Translations under genes and position numbers: made by a program
Assembly (NCBI GenBank): GCA_014529385.2
Contig: CM043954.1
Span: 8,061,806 to 8,125,805, forward strand
Source of the DNA: Adiantum capillus-veneris
Taxonomy: Eukaryota; Streptophyta; Polypodiopsida; Polypodiales; Pteridaceae
Length of the DNA: 64,000 nucleotides
Reading direction: 5' to 3'
Notes under the pieces: model-generated
Seen by the model: only the letters and a program-made list of their open reading frames with translations
What the model was told of the DNA's origin: nothing
Databases searched by the model: none
In this document: positions 23,062 to 34,032 of the stretch, one piece after another
Numbering within the stretch: the first letter of the stretch is position 1
Layout of the letters: each line of letters starts with the position of its first letter

Positions 23062-24465
23062 CGAGAGCCCTAAGTAGGTGACCTTAAACTAATCCTACGA
23101 GGTGAGTCGTATAAACTACTTTGTATACTTTAGTTAGAAAAGATCTAGGAGTGGTGGACTCCGAAGATCTCGAGAGATACTAGGAAGTGGGGTATTCCTG
23201 GGCCTTCCGTGTTGACAGTATTTTTAGTTTAGCTTAGATTTGTTTGTTGTTTTGTTGGTGTTGAGTAGTTGTTGATAGAAGAAGAATTTGCTAGTCCGTG
23301 AGTGACAGTGGATATCTTTAAAATCACAATTACCAAACCCATTTTATGATTAGGAATAGCTTAGGTAGGACTTCATTTGATCCTGATCTAGAGCTAGTAA
23401 TTATTGGAGTATTTGCTTGATATGGTTGATTGCATGTTAGATCACTAAACCGTCGAGTTAGTAGTGAAACTTGCAATAAACAAAAGTCAGAGAAATTTTC
23501 TGTGTATCTGGGAGCTGTTGAGCACTTGAGAAAGCTTTAGGAAGGATTCTGTGCCAAAAAACTGGAAATATGCAACTTTAGACATCATACGCGTATGATG
23601 TCTAAATGACCAAACAGAGACCAAAACAAAAATTTTGACTTTACCAGAGTGTTCAAAAGGGGGGTTATACCCTAATTTCAACTTAAAACAAGAGCATTAA
23701 CACTCAACGAAACCCAAAAAGACAAGTCGGAGTCCAAGAAACGCAAAGAATAGGAAATTTTGGATTCAGATCTTGTTTTTACATTCAAACCTGACAAAAA
23801 CACTTGAAACTCAATTATAAACATTGGAGAAGGCTTAAAACCAAAAATAGTCAAAATCTGGGACAAAAGACATCATACGCGTATAATGTCTTTTAGCACA
23901 TCCATTGCTTATTTTTTATATCTGACCTGACAAAATTGTTACAAACACTGTAGAAAGCATAAATATCAAGTCTTGACCCAAATTGATGAAAAAGACATCA
24001 TACGCGTATGATGTCTTTGACCTAATTTTGGACATATTTTGATACTTTGCCAACACAGATCCATTGTAATAGCTGTCTAGAGGTTATATTTCAAGTTTCA
24101 TCCCATTTGGATCACAATTGACCCAAAACGAGTCAAAAGCGGAAAATTGCCAAGAAAAGCCTAAATTAGCCATAACTTGCTTAAACAGAGTTCAAACTGA
24201 ATTTTGTGAGTGGACAGAGCATAAGGGGGCTACTGAGAGTGAGCATAACCAAAATAGTCCAAATCTGTGAAAAAAGACATCATACGCGTATAATGTCATT
24301 TTCAGCATAACTGCAACAAAATTCTCACTTGATGAAACAGAAGTTGTCCAACTGACAAGATTAAAGAATTGACCAAGTATCAATCAGATTGGATCAATTC
24401 TGACCACAAAAACTTGGGAAAACAAATTGCCGAGAAGGAAAAGTTAAAGTCCTTTAGGGGAATTG
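23062..24465 (+). other. Leader of the 18.4-kb element
   Basis: About 1.4 kb of non-coding DNA lies between the primer site and gag. From 23460 on it is A-rich, diverged repeat sequence that shares wording with 34250-36170, for example catttggatca near 24110 and caatttggatca near 35815. It carries four palindromes. Confidence 0.85.
23580..24298. repeat. Leader palindrome array, four 24-nt copies
   Basis: Copies lie at 23580-23603, 23868-23891, 23993-24016 and 24275-24298. The perfect form is AGACATCATACG followed by its exact reverse complement. Copies 1 and 3 are perfect. Copies 2 and 4 share a G-to-A change at position 18, and copy 4 has another at position 24. Start-to-start spacing is 288, 125 and 282 nt, so the array is two diverged units of about 410 nt. 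The central ACGCGT is intact in all. It matches the CGCG core bound by plant CAMTA factors (established for CAMTA; binding here is inference). In RNA each copy can fold as a 10-bp stem with a CGCG loop. Confidence 0.97.
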
Positions 24466-27400
24466 ATGAATTTGAGATCGGGCAGGAATCTCCAGAATAA
24501 CCAACCAAAACAAGGGGAACAAGCAAGTGTCATATCAACCGAGGGAAGTGTAAACCAAAGTTGGGTGCAACCATTAGAGCCGATCTTTGAAGGAAGTGTT
24601 TCTGATACTTCTTCGGAGAGATCTTACGAGATTTTCACCAAACACTTGGAACACTTGAACCTGAACAACAGAGAAAATATGGCAGCAGGATCATCAAACC
24701 CTTCCGCCACAATGAAGCTATTGTTCATAAAATACCAGTACGACAATGAGCAAGGTGCCAAGATCTACAAAGATGGGATGGACCGCTATTGTGTAAAGAT
24801 AGAAGATAGACCTAGTGAGTTCAAGGACTTAGTGCCTGTGAGCTATAGCGGAGATAGATATCTAGATGACGAGGGTACCATGTACTTGGTAGTCCTAAAC
24901 CCTAACATTGTGGACAAGTGGGGATTGATGGGCACCAAAGCCAAAGTAGATGAAGAACTTGAGGAGAAAGCACCAATAATGAACTTCCCTGATGCGAGGT
25001 TAAGAAGAGAGAATGAAACTACAAGGATCAACACTGATAACATCTATGTGGGGCTATACAAATATAATAATGGGGAGCAAGATCTCTATTATAGATGTGA
25101 AGAACCCTACACCGGAGAGTTGACAGACCAAAAAAGACTTTATGTCTTTACCTACACAGAGGGATCGGAAGTGAAAATTGCCGCTTACGACAAGTATGGG
25201 AGGCAATACTCAACAATGGTCAAGAAAGAATTAGAAGGATATACATACTTTGGGGGATCACTACATCAGTATTATGTTACTTCTAGCTCACAAAGACCAG
25301 CACCAACAAATGGAGTGCAAAACCCAATGACAACAGGAGGACAAAGAACTCAGGTTGCTGACTCTTTCAGTCAACCTCAGTACTCGAAGCCCGGACCAAT
25401 GGGATCATTACATTCCAGAGAGTCAATGGATACGAATCGAGGTAGTGCAGTTCCAATCCCCACGTATACCACTCCAGGTCCAAGGTTCGAAGCGGAACCA
25501 TCACATTTACCTCCTAGTAGTAGATTCAGGGCAGGGGAACCGACAAGGGTAACCCATGAAGTCCATGATGCTAGAGAAAGCTTTAGCCCGGACACAGGAG
25601 CAATGAGATTGGTAGCAGACCATAGACGTATGAGACCATCTCAAGTAGCCAAGTGTATGCCAAAGAAGTATGGTGGTTCAGGAGATCCGTATGCACATGT
25701 GTCACTCTTTAAGCAAGTCTTAAGAGCTGAATAGATAACCGATTTCCATACACAATACGAGGGATTTGGTCTTACTCTAGAAGGTACGGCATTGACATGG
25801 TTTCAACCATTGAACATAGGGGGATTCCATGACATTGACCATTTGCTAAGAGAGTTTGCTGAGGAGTTCTCAAAACGAGGGATTAAGCACAATACGGTCT
25901 CACAAATATATGCTTTTAAACAGAGAGAACACGAAAAAGTGAAGGAAGCTTCACTTCGCTTCAAACAATACATTGAGAGATGTCCAGTACGTGAACGACC
26001 ATAAGATGACAGACTATCTGTTCTCTTTATTGAAGGATTGAGAAACGACACTCTCAAGAAGGACTTGCACTTGAAAGCTTGTACAAGTTTCGAGCAAGTA
26101 ACGAGAGAAGCATTGTACTTAGTGGATAACTGTACGGTTTATGGAGAGGTGTCAGCGGATACAGATTTTGCATCCAGTAGCTCTTCCTTCGTAGTGAGCG
26201 AAACTACCACTAAAAAGAATGTTCAAACAACAACCATGCCAAATGTAGAGCAAATGATAGAAGATGCTCTAAAAAGGATGGCACCATACCAAAAACCATT
26301 GCCAAAAACACTGAAATGGTGTGCTATTGAACAAAAATGGACAAACCATCCAATAGAGGAGTGCTATTACAACAAAGGGTATGTAAGGGAGCGTCAGTAT
26401 GCACCTCCTACTCAATTAGCACCACCTCAAGTACATCCAGTACCTCGATACTCAACGGGAAATGTACCAGGACCTATGGGGATAGAAAGACCGCAACCGG
26501 TATTGGGACAACAACCACCTTTACCAGGAGCAAGACCAGTGGGCATTAGATATGCACCAACCTTAGAGAATCAGGAAGAACAAGCCTTAGTGCCTGTTCA
26601 AGCCTATTATGAAGAATCTGGTGCACACATGTCTCCAACTGTGTATTACCCACCAGAAGAACTCAAACAACCAGAACCATGGGGCATGATTGGGAATGTT
26701 GGAATACCAACAGTTACAAGTGCTTCTGATGAAGAGAGATACAATTTGGACGCAAGAACATTGATGTTCATAGCTCATGGAGGGTTAACAAGACAAAGAC
26801 CATCCTATCCATAAAGGACGAATCAAATGGGACCAAGACCAGCACTAGGACCCTGTTACAAGTGTGGAGGTGACCATCTGATGACTGTTTGTCCACATAC
26901 GGAAATCATTAGAATTAACGCTTATTGCACTGAGTGTGGGGTTACTCACTTCATTGAGGATTGTTCAAAGAATCCAAACAAAGTGCAAAAGACGACATTG
27001 AATATGCTAGAAACTATTCCTACCAGCAGTGGGTCTGAAAATGAAACTCTGATACCAACGCAAGTTGTTACTAGAGCTCAAGCTAAGAAAACCACTAGAG
27101 AACCTGAGAATGGAAAGTTAGCGACTGAAGTGGTTAGTCAAGGACCGTGGAGTCAGAGAAACACATGGAAAGCTAGAAAAGCACGATTAGAAAAACTTGA
27201 GAGTCAAAACGGGAAACGAGAGATGAGCCCGAAAAGAACGAAATAAAAGAGTATCAAAGAAACAACGAGCTTAAGCTCAGGGGGATCAGTGCTAGTCGAC
27301 AAAGTACACGAACCATTGGACGCACTGATGAGAGCTTACGAAGCTAGGTTAAAGACCAACCAAACACAAGAACAGAGGTGGATGACATACCCAAATGCGG

Positions 27401-29106
27401 AATTGGAAAAGCAGAGACTTGAAATGTACCAGAGAATAATCGAGGCTGCACAAGCCTTATTAGAACCACCAAGAGAAACAATGAATTGTGGAACGGAAAA
27501 CCCAATTCAGCAAGAGACTATCATTTCACGGGTAGCTGAAAAGACTCCCAATGCACAAAAGCCTGAAAATACACACAAGGATGACCGCATAGTATTGAAC
27601 ACAACCGATCAGGAGATAAAGAGTTTTCATCCAGTCATACAGAGGTCTTACGGAAGAGATGAGGATTACAATGAATTTTGGAAACAAGTGAGAGAGGCAA
27701 ACTTTGCAAACGAGCTAAGTTGCCAAGCTAATCATACAAATTGGGAAAAGGACATCAGGAATCCTCCCATAGTGGAATTTGAGGCAAGATCTCAAGTGGA
27801 CTTGGATCTGCAATCTTACTGGGGGGATGGGGGCTCTGTTAGAACAATGGAGAGCAAACCTCATTCACTGAATACCTTACCTTCATACTTAGGAGAGTAT
27901 GAAGCAAAATCCGAGATTAGAGCACTTCCCTCACGAAGAATCTCATCAGAAAAAATCATGGACTCGCAAGGATTGATAGAGCTCTTGTCAACACCAGTGA
28001 CATGCACTATCACTCTAGCTGAGCTTTTGAGGCTAAGACCACATATGTGGACCACTGTAGGAAAATGGTTGGAGAAATTTGGGATAAAAGACCCAACATC
28101 GAGACTGCAAGAGGGTATACAAGAGCTGAGCAAACCACAAAAGAACGCTAAGCCTGTACCCTTAAACAAGGTCGGAGAGTATTGCGAAGGTGAAGAGGGG
28201 AATACAACCTTACCAGTTGAATTCCAAGGAGTGAACACGATGGCAATACTAGACAGCGGAGCTGGGGTAGCCATTGCTACAAAAGAAATCTGGAAAAAAT
28301 GGGGGAAACCAGCAATAAGGAAGACTAGGTTGAAACTCCAATTAGCAGATGGACACATGGAGAAACCTATGGGGTTATTAGAGAAAGTCGTAGTGACTTT
28401 TTGCGGCATTGAATATGAACATACTTTTGCTTTTGTCGATTTTGGCAAGGAGAATAACTATGATATCATACTGGGAAGACCATTCATGAGACAGTTGAAA
28501 ATGGTCCAGGATTGGGGCTACGATCACATATACCTGAGAAATATGGAAACCACTACACGTGTGAACCTGAAAGACCATAGCTACAAAGATGTGAACCGAA
28601 CACCGGTAGAGGAGTTTGATTCAGCTACTTTGGCAGGATCCGAATTTCCAGCCTGGTTAGGTAAGCCCAAGGAGTTATGGATGTGTGGGGCCTCGAAATG
28701 TGGAAGTCTGAGGCGAGAAGAATATGTTTTAGAAAGGGCTATCGAAGACGAAACTTATATAGGAGAACCCTTTCCAGAGGACACGCTTGAACCATTAGAA
28801 TGGACACACATTCTAGAAACCCTAGATGTTTGTGCAATCCCGGATGGTCCCACAACGAAATTTTGCGACAAGGACGGGTACGACGTGGTTCCGTACTTCA
28901 TGCTGAGAACTATACTCGAAAAAGAAACTGAAAAGAACGATACACTGGAAAAGGAAAATGAAGAAGAGGTGTTTCACGACATTCCTGATCATCCAGAGTG
29001 GGGAAATGAAGCAGACAACGAGTCAACGGACAATTCAAGCGGAAACGAAGAAACTATAACGGATATCCGATTTTATGATTTTCCGAACCAAACTAAACAA
29101 CGCTAG
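24466..29106 (+). pseudogene. Gag and first protease, one frame with four stops
   Basis: One frame is open from the ATG at 24466 to 29106 except for stops at 25732 (TAG), 26002, 26812 and 27244 (TAA). In order: an N-terminal region of unknown function (about 24670-25280, rich in Y, D and E), a proline-rich linker, the retrotransposon gag domain (about 25650-26150: DPYAHVSLFKQVL, LTLEGTALTWFQPL, FKQYIERCP), and two CCHC knuckles of CX2CX3HX4C form near 26854 and 26926. A retropepsin follows at about 28200-28530 with LDSGAG and IILGRPF. The stops fit CAA/CAG-to-TAA/TAG changes, so the frame was probably intact when inserted. Confidence 0.92.
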
Positions 29107-29233
29107 AAACACTATAGAGCAAAGAGAAATACAAAGGGGGTTAGAACCAATCCGATGCCTAGAATAAGGGGAAAAAATCAATTCCTAATGTTAGTAAAGG
29201 CAAGATTGTGTTAAGGACAAGATTTCTGGAAGA

Positions 29234-30923
29234 ATGAGAGGCAATGATCAAAAGAGCTTACGAAAAGACAAAAGAGGCTCAAGAAATCAGGATCAAAGGA
29301 ATGGAACGAAAACTGAAACAGAAAAATCAGAAAAGAACAAGCGCAACAGAGAGCACACGGAGTCCAAGTTAGAACGTAGAAACAAGTACAGAGAGCTCAA
29401 GAAAACTCTGAAAGAAGTTTGGACGACATAAATTGAGAGTGGAGAGGACGAAAACGCCAAAATCAAGGAAAACATGGATATTCCCTCCCACTACAGGAAA
29501 TTCACAATAGAGGATAGGAAGGTGGTATTAACCCAACCTATTCGAGAGAGAAAGGAGAACGAATCTTATGACGGACCGGAGGATGCAAAAAAAGTTGATT
29601 TAGCAGCTCCAGGTGAGACACCTAGACCGGTGTACATAGCCACAGATTTGTCTCCAGGCGAGGAAGAGAGACTTTTGAGTCTTCTCAGAGAGTGCAGGGA
29701 TGTGTTTGCATGGTCTTATAAGGACTTAAAGGGGGTTGACCCATCGATATGCCAACACACAATCCCACTAAAACAAGACGCAAAGCCTAGCAGACAGAGA
29801 CCATACACATATAATGATAGGTTTGCTAAGCGAATCAAAGAAGAGATAGATAAGCTAATGGAAGCTGAATTCATATACGAGATTGAACACACCGATTGTG
29901 GTGGTACCCAAGAAGAATGGAAAACTCCGAGTGTGTGTCAACTTAAAAAAAGTGAATGCTGCAACAATCAGGGACAATTATCCCCTGCCGATAACTGATC
30001 ATGTTCTAGAGCGTGTATCAGGGAAAACGGCATACTCCTTTCTTGATGGTTTTTCAGGATATAACCAGCTAGCCATAGCACCGAAAGATCAACATAAAAT
30101 AGCTTTTGCAACGGAGTGGGGAATTTATGCTTATCGGGTTATGCCTTTTGGTCTAACCAATGCTCCCGCAACCTTCCAGAGGCTGATGACGCATACTTTC
30201 AAAGAATACTTAAGGTTGTTTCTAGAAATATACATGGATGACTTATGCGTACATTCTCTTCTGAGAGATGAGCATCTAGAACACCTAAGAAAAGTATTTG
30301 AGAAATGTAGGACATATCGCATTTGTCTCAATCCTGAGAAATGTGTGTTTATGGTCCGACAGGGCAGAATTCTGGGACATATTGTCTCACAAAACGGAAT
30401 ATCCACGGATTTAGAGAAGATAAAAGTTATAGTGGATATGCCTAGACCAACCAATGCGAAACAAGTACAGAGCTTTATGGGACATTGCGGATATTATAGA
30501 CGATTCATTTACATGTACGCTATAATAGGCCAACCACTTTACAGGCTAATAGTGAACTTTGAATGGACAGAGGAGTGTGAGGAATCATTCAAGAAATTGA
30601 AAGAGGCACTCATTACTGCTCCAGTCTTGAAATCATCAGATTGGGAGAAGATATTCCATGTGCATATAGATGCTTCTGCATATGCAATAGGATGAATTCT
30701 TGCTCAGCCAGAAGAAGGAAACATGGATTTTCCTATCTGTTACGCCAGTCGACAGCTCAACAATGCAGAGAAGAATTACACCACAACAGCGCGAGAGGGA
30801 TTAGGAATGATATATGCTGTGAAGAAATTTTGGCATTATCTTCTAGCCAACAAGTTTGTGTTTTTTACGGATCACCAAGCCTTGCTCTACCTAGTGAATT
30901 AACCATGCAATACCGGGAGAATA
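29234..30923 (+). pseudogene. Reverse transcriptase and RNase H of the 18.4-kb element
   Basis: Pol starts in a different frame from gag. A lysine/glutamate-rich start at 29234 is followed by a stop at 29429 and then RT (FAWSYKDLKGVD near 29707). Near 29890 the frame shifts by a small deletion just before PIVVVPKKNGK. RT then continues with LDGFSGYNQ and the catalytic box IYMDDL at about 30228. RNase H has HIDAS, TTAREGLGM and FFTDHQAL (the D, E, D residues). Stops at 30693 (TGA) and 30901 (TAA) interrupt it. The last part of RNase H lies in the next ORF. It is non-functional as it stands. Confidence 0.92.
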
Positions 30924-33900
30924 GTGAGATGGTTCATTATCTTACTGGAATTCGACTTCACGGTAGTAGTAAAGAAAGGAAAAACACATCTTAGAGCTGA
31001 TCATCTTTCGCGATTGACGAATGGAGAAGATCCTATAGGAGTAGATGACGACATGCCAGACGCGTACTTGTTCAACATAGAAATGATACCGAAGTGGTCT
31101 CAAAATGTCGTTGGCCTATTAACCTATGGAGGAGAGTTTGATAAAAGAGAATACAACCAGAAACATATTGCTATTCAGCAATCCAAGAATCTTCAATTGG
31201 TTGCAGGAAGGTTGTATCAATTGGGAAATGATCATGTTTTACGTCTATGCATCAATCCTGAGGAATATAATATATATTTGCGCGAAGCACATGTTCAGGA
31301 ATGTGCATTTCATTGTTCAAGAAGGAATACATATAGAAATTTGTTACAATTGGGAGTCTATTGGCTAGGAATGAAAGAAAACGTACATGAATATGTCACT
31401 GTATGTATTGTATGTTCATCAAAACCGCCAGCAGAGTATTCGACATTATATCAGATAATGATCGCTCCGGAATGGAGTCAGTATATTGTTGAATATCTCA
31501 CAAATAGAGCTTTCCCAGAAGGAACGTCAAAAGCTCGTCAGAAATCTGTAGAGACAGAAGCTAGAGATTACACTTTAATAGGAGATCAACTCTATAAGAG
31601 AGGTAAAGACAACCAGCTTAGGATTTGCGCATCAGAGTCTGAGTATGTGATAATCCTGGAGCAAGCTCATGGAGGAGTAGGTGGAGGCCATTTCTCAGGT
31701 GATAAGACAGCAAAACTTGTCTTAGCCGCAGGAATATGGTGGCCAACATTACATATGGACGCTGAGGAATACGTTAAACAGTGTGATGACTGTCAGCGGA
31801 CCAAAGTACCACTTAAAAGAGATGATATGCCGCTTAGACCAATGATGGGGGCAAGAGCTTTTGCAAAATGGGGGATTGATTATGTCAGACCCATTTCACC
31901 TCCTGCATATAAGACTCATGCACAATACATCATTGTGGCTACAGACTATCTAACAAAGTGGGTCGAAGCAAAGGCAACTCAAAAAGCAGATGCCAGGACC
32001 ACGGCACAATTTCTATATGAATACGTCTTTGTACAATATGGATTGCCAATAGAAATTGTGAGTGATCGAGGCACACATTTTATAAATGAAGTGATAAAGA
32101 TCCTTCTAGATGAATTCATGGTAATCCATAGGAAATCAGCCCCTTATCATCCACAAGCAAACGGACAAGCTGAAGCAACAAAGAAAACCATATGCACGGT
32201 CCTTACGAAGATTGTATTTGAGTCGAGAACTGATTGGGACCAGAAGTTGCATTCAACATTATGGGCATATAGGGTAGCATATAAAACATCAATAGGAACG
32301 ACCCCATATAACATGGTTTTTGGGCTAAATGCTATCTTACCAATAGATTTCTTGATTTCAACCTTAAGGGTGGCTAAGGATCTAGAGTGGACAGGGCACG
32401 AGCTTTCTGATAGAATAGATGACCTGGAAAAGCTAGACGAGCTTCGCCTAAAAGCAGTAGCTTCTATCTACGCTCAAAAAAGGCGACAAAAGGAATTTTT
32501 TGATAAGCATGTGCGGACTAAAGAGTTTAAGGTTGGGGACTATGTCCTAGTTTACACTCTGACACAGCATGCTAAGAAGCTTAAAAAGCGAGGGATGGGA
32601 CCTCTGGTGATTAAAGATCTATCACCAAGTGGAGCCGTCAAGCTTGCTACATTAGACGGAGAAGAAATGCCCAATTGGATTAGTGGATGCAGAGTGAAAA
32701 AGTATCTTTTGCCGCTAACCCAAGACATGCTTCTCAAAATACATCAAGAAAAGCTGCGTGTCCAGAAAAAGAAAAAGATTGTGGAGGAAGCGCAAGCCGA
32801 GGCGAAGGAAAGAATGGAGAAAAGAAGACTACTACGTCAGAAACAGTGCAATGAAGGAGCAATACGAATAAACGCAGTCAGTATAACAGAAATGGATAAT
32901 GACAAAGAAGAACCCATCATTGAATGCAAAGTAGGAACCAACCAAATCAAAGCCAGATCACTATTGGATTCAGGAGCTCAAACTAACCTACTTTCACTCA
33001 GTTTGTACAGACAATTGACAAATGACACTAAATTACAAACTACCAAGCAAGAGTTAAAGAGTTACTCTGAGAATTTAATCAAAACTGTCGGATGCACAGT
33101 TTTACATATACAGATTAACCAGTATGTGTATCCTCATATGTTTTACGTGGTTGAAGACCAAGCTACACAACATCCATTATTGCCAGAACAACCATGGCAG
33201 AAGCAATACAATGCAATGATTGACTGGAGTTCTAAATCAGTGCTTATCAAATACGAAGGTGAAAGTCAATCAGTTAGGTTCACCAAAGAAGCAGAGCCAA
33301 CTCCAAAAGAAGAATCCAAGAACAAAGGTAAACAACAACCAGAGAAAAAGAAGAAGCAATGGCAACCAAAAGTTTCTATACAACTGGATTGCTCTTCGAC
33401 GAGGAACTCTCAACAGTGGATAAGGAAGACAAGCAATAATATAACAGCTCAACCTTGGGAAAAAACGAAGTCAAAGTTGGTATGGAGACCAAAAAAGGTT
33501 GTGACAGAGGAAACAAAGGTGGAAAACAAAGTCTTCAATACCAGACAACAGAGTGATTCCAGACAATCAAGGACAGTGAAACAGATCTGGATTCCAAAGA
33601 AGTTCATGATGGCACAAAGCTATAGCAAGCAAATTTGGATCCCAAAGATTTGTAAACAGGAACTCCCTTCAGTACAATCAACGGAAACTCCTAGGTATTT
33701 CAAGGCGAGGAAATCAACACAAAGAACAAAGCAGGTTTGGGTCGCAAAGAGTTTGTGGCAAGCACAAGCGAAGCGGAAGCAGATTTGGATTGTGAAAAAG
33801 AAAAACAAGGTAAAGAAGAATCCGTCTACTGATTCTACTACCGAAGTGCCAAAACCAACCCAAAACCCGACCACCAATCCTTCAATCAAACAAAGAGCAG

Positions 33901-33995
33901 CTTTATTGGAAAGACTGTTGTATCATCGCTCTACAATTGCATTGGCAACTTATGACCAAAACAACTACAATGCTTTGCCCACAGACAATTCATAG
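30924..33995 (+). CDS. Integrase with duplicated zinc segment, second protease-like domain and W-x-P-K tail
   Basis: This 1023-codon open stretch continues the pol frame. It begins with the RNase H end (KGKTHLRADHLSRL). A first HHCC-like segment lies at about residues 122-163 (REAH ... FH ... CIVC) and a second, canonical one at about 248-289 (EQAHGGVGGGHF ... CDDCQ). The integrase core has D at about 317 (WGIDYV), D at about 380 (VSDRGTHF) and E 36 residues later. After the integrase C-terminus (VGDYVLVYTL) comes a retropepsin-like domain at about 660-775 (LLDSGAQTNLLS ... QPWQKQYNAMIDW). A basic tail has repeated W-[IVR]-[PAV]-K motifs at about 809-955. The part after the integrase is unusual for gypsy pol. 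No stop breaks this ORF, unlike the flanking ones. Confidence 0.92.
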   Translation: MRWFIILLEFDFTVVVKKGKTHLRADHLSRLTNGEDPIGVDDDMPDAYLFNIEMIPKWSQNVVGLLTYGGEFDKREYNQKHIAIQQSKNLQLVAGRLYQLGNDHVLRLCINPEEYNIYLREAHVQECAFHCSRRNTYRNLLQLGVYWLGMKENVHEYVTVCIVCSSKPPAEYSTLYQIMIAPEWSQYIVEYLTNRAFPEGTSKARQKSVETEARDYTLIGDQLYKRGKDNQLRICASESEYVIILEQAHGGVGGGHFSGDKTAKLVLAAGIWWPTLHMDAEEYVKQCDDCQRTKVPLKRDDMPLRPMMGARAFAKWGIDYVRPISPPAYKTHAQYIIVATDYLTKWVEAKATQKADARTTAQFLYEYVFVQYGLPIEIVSDRGTHFINEVIKILLDEFMVIHRKSAPYHPQANGQAEATKKTICTVLTKIVFESRTDWDQKLHSTLWAYRVAYKTSIGTTPYNMVFGLNAILPIDFLISTLRVAKDLEWTGHELSDRIDDLEKLDELRLKAVASIYAQKRRQKEFFDKHVRTKEFKVGDYVLVYTLTQHAKKLKKRGMGPLVIKDLSPSGAVKLATLDGEEMPNWISGCRVKKYLLPLTQDMLLKIHQEKLRVQKKKKIVEEAQAEAKERMEKRRLLRQKQCNEGAIRINAVSITEMDNDKEEPIIECKVGTNQIKARSLLDSGAQTNLLSLSLYRQLTNDTKLQTTKQELKSYSENLIKTVGCTVLHIQINQYVYPHMFYVVEDQATQHPLLPEQPWQKQYNAMIDWSSKSVLIKYEGESQSVRFTKEAEPTPKEESKNKGKQQPEKKKKQWQPKVSIQLDCSSTRNSQQWIRKTSNNITAQPWEKTKSKLVWRPKKVVTEETKVENKVFNTRQQSDSRQSRTVKQIWIPKKFMMAQSYSKQIWIPKICKQELPSVQSTETPRYFKARKSTQRTKQVWVAKSLWQAQAKRKQIWIVKKKNKVKKNPSTDSTTEVPKPTQNPTTNPSIKQRAALLERLLYHRSTIALATYDQNNYNALPTDNS

Positions 33996-34017
33996 TCGTC
34001 CAGGAGGACTCAGACTG

Positions 34018-34029
34018 GGAGGGGGGGAG
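34018..34029 (+). promoter_or_regulatory. Internal copy of the polypurine tract
   Basis: GGAGGGGGGGAG lies 22 bp after the pol stop. The same 12 bases form the 3' polypurine tract at 39547-39558. It could prime plus-strand DNA internally like a central polypurine tract, or mark where the ancestral element ended before the third ORF was added. Tandem gtatacag copies follow at 34031-34046. Confidence 0.7.
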
Positions 34030-34032
34030 GTA

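Noticed and set aside
27861-28448. 195-codon minus-strand ORF
   Set aside because: Antisense shadow of the gag-protease frame.
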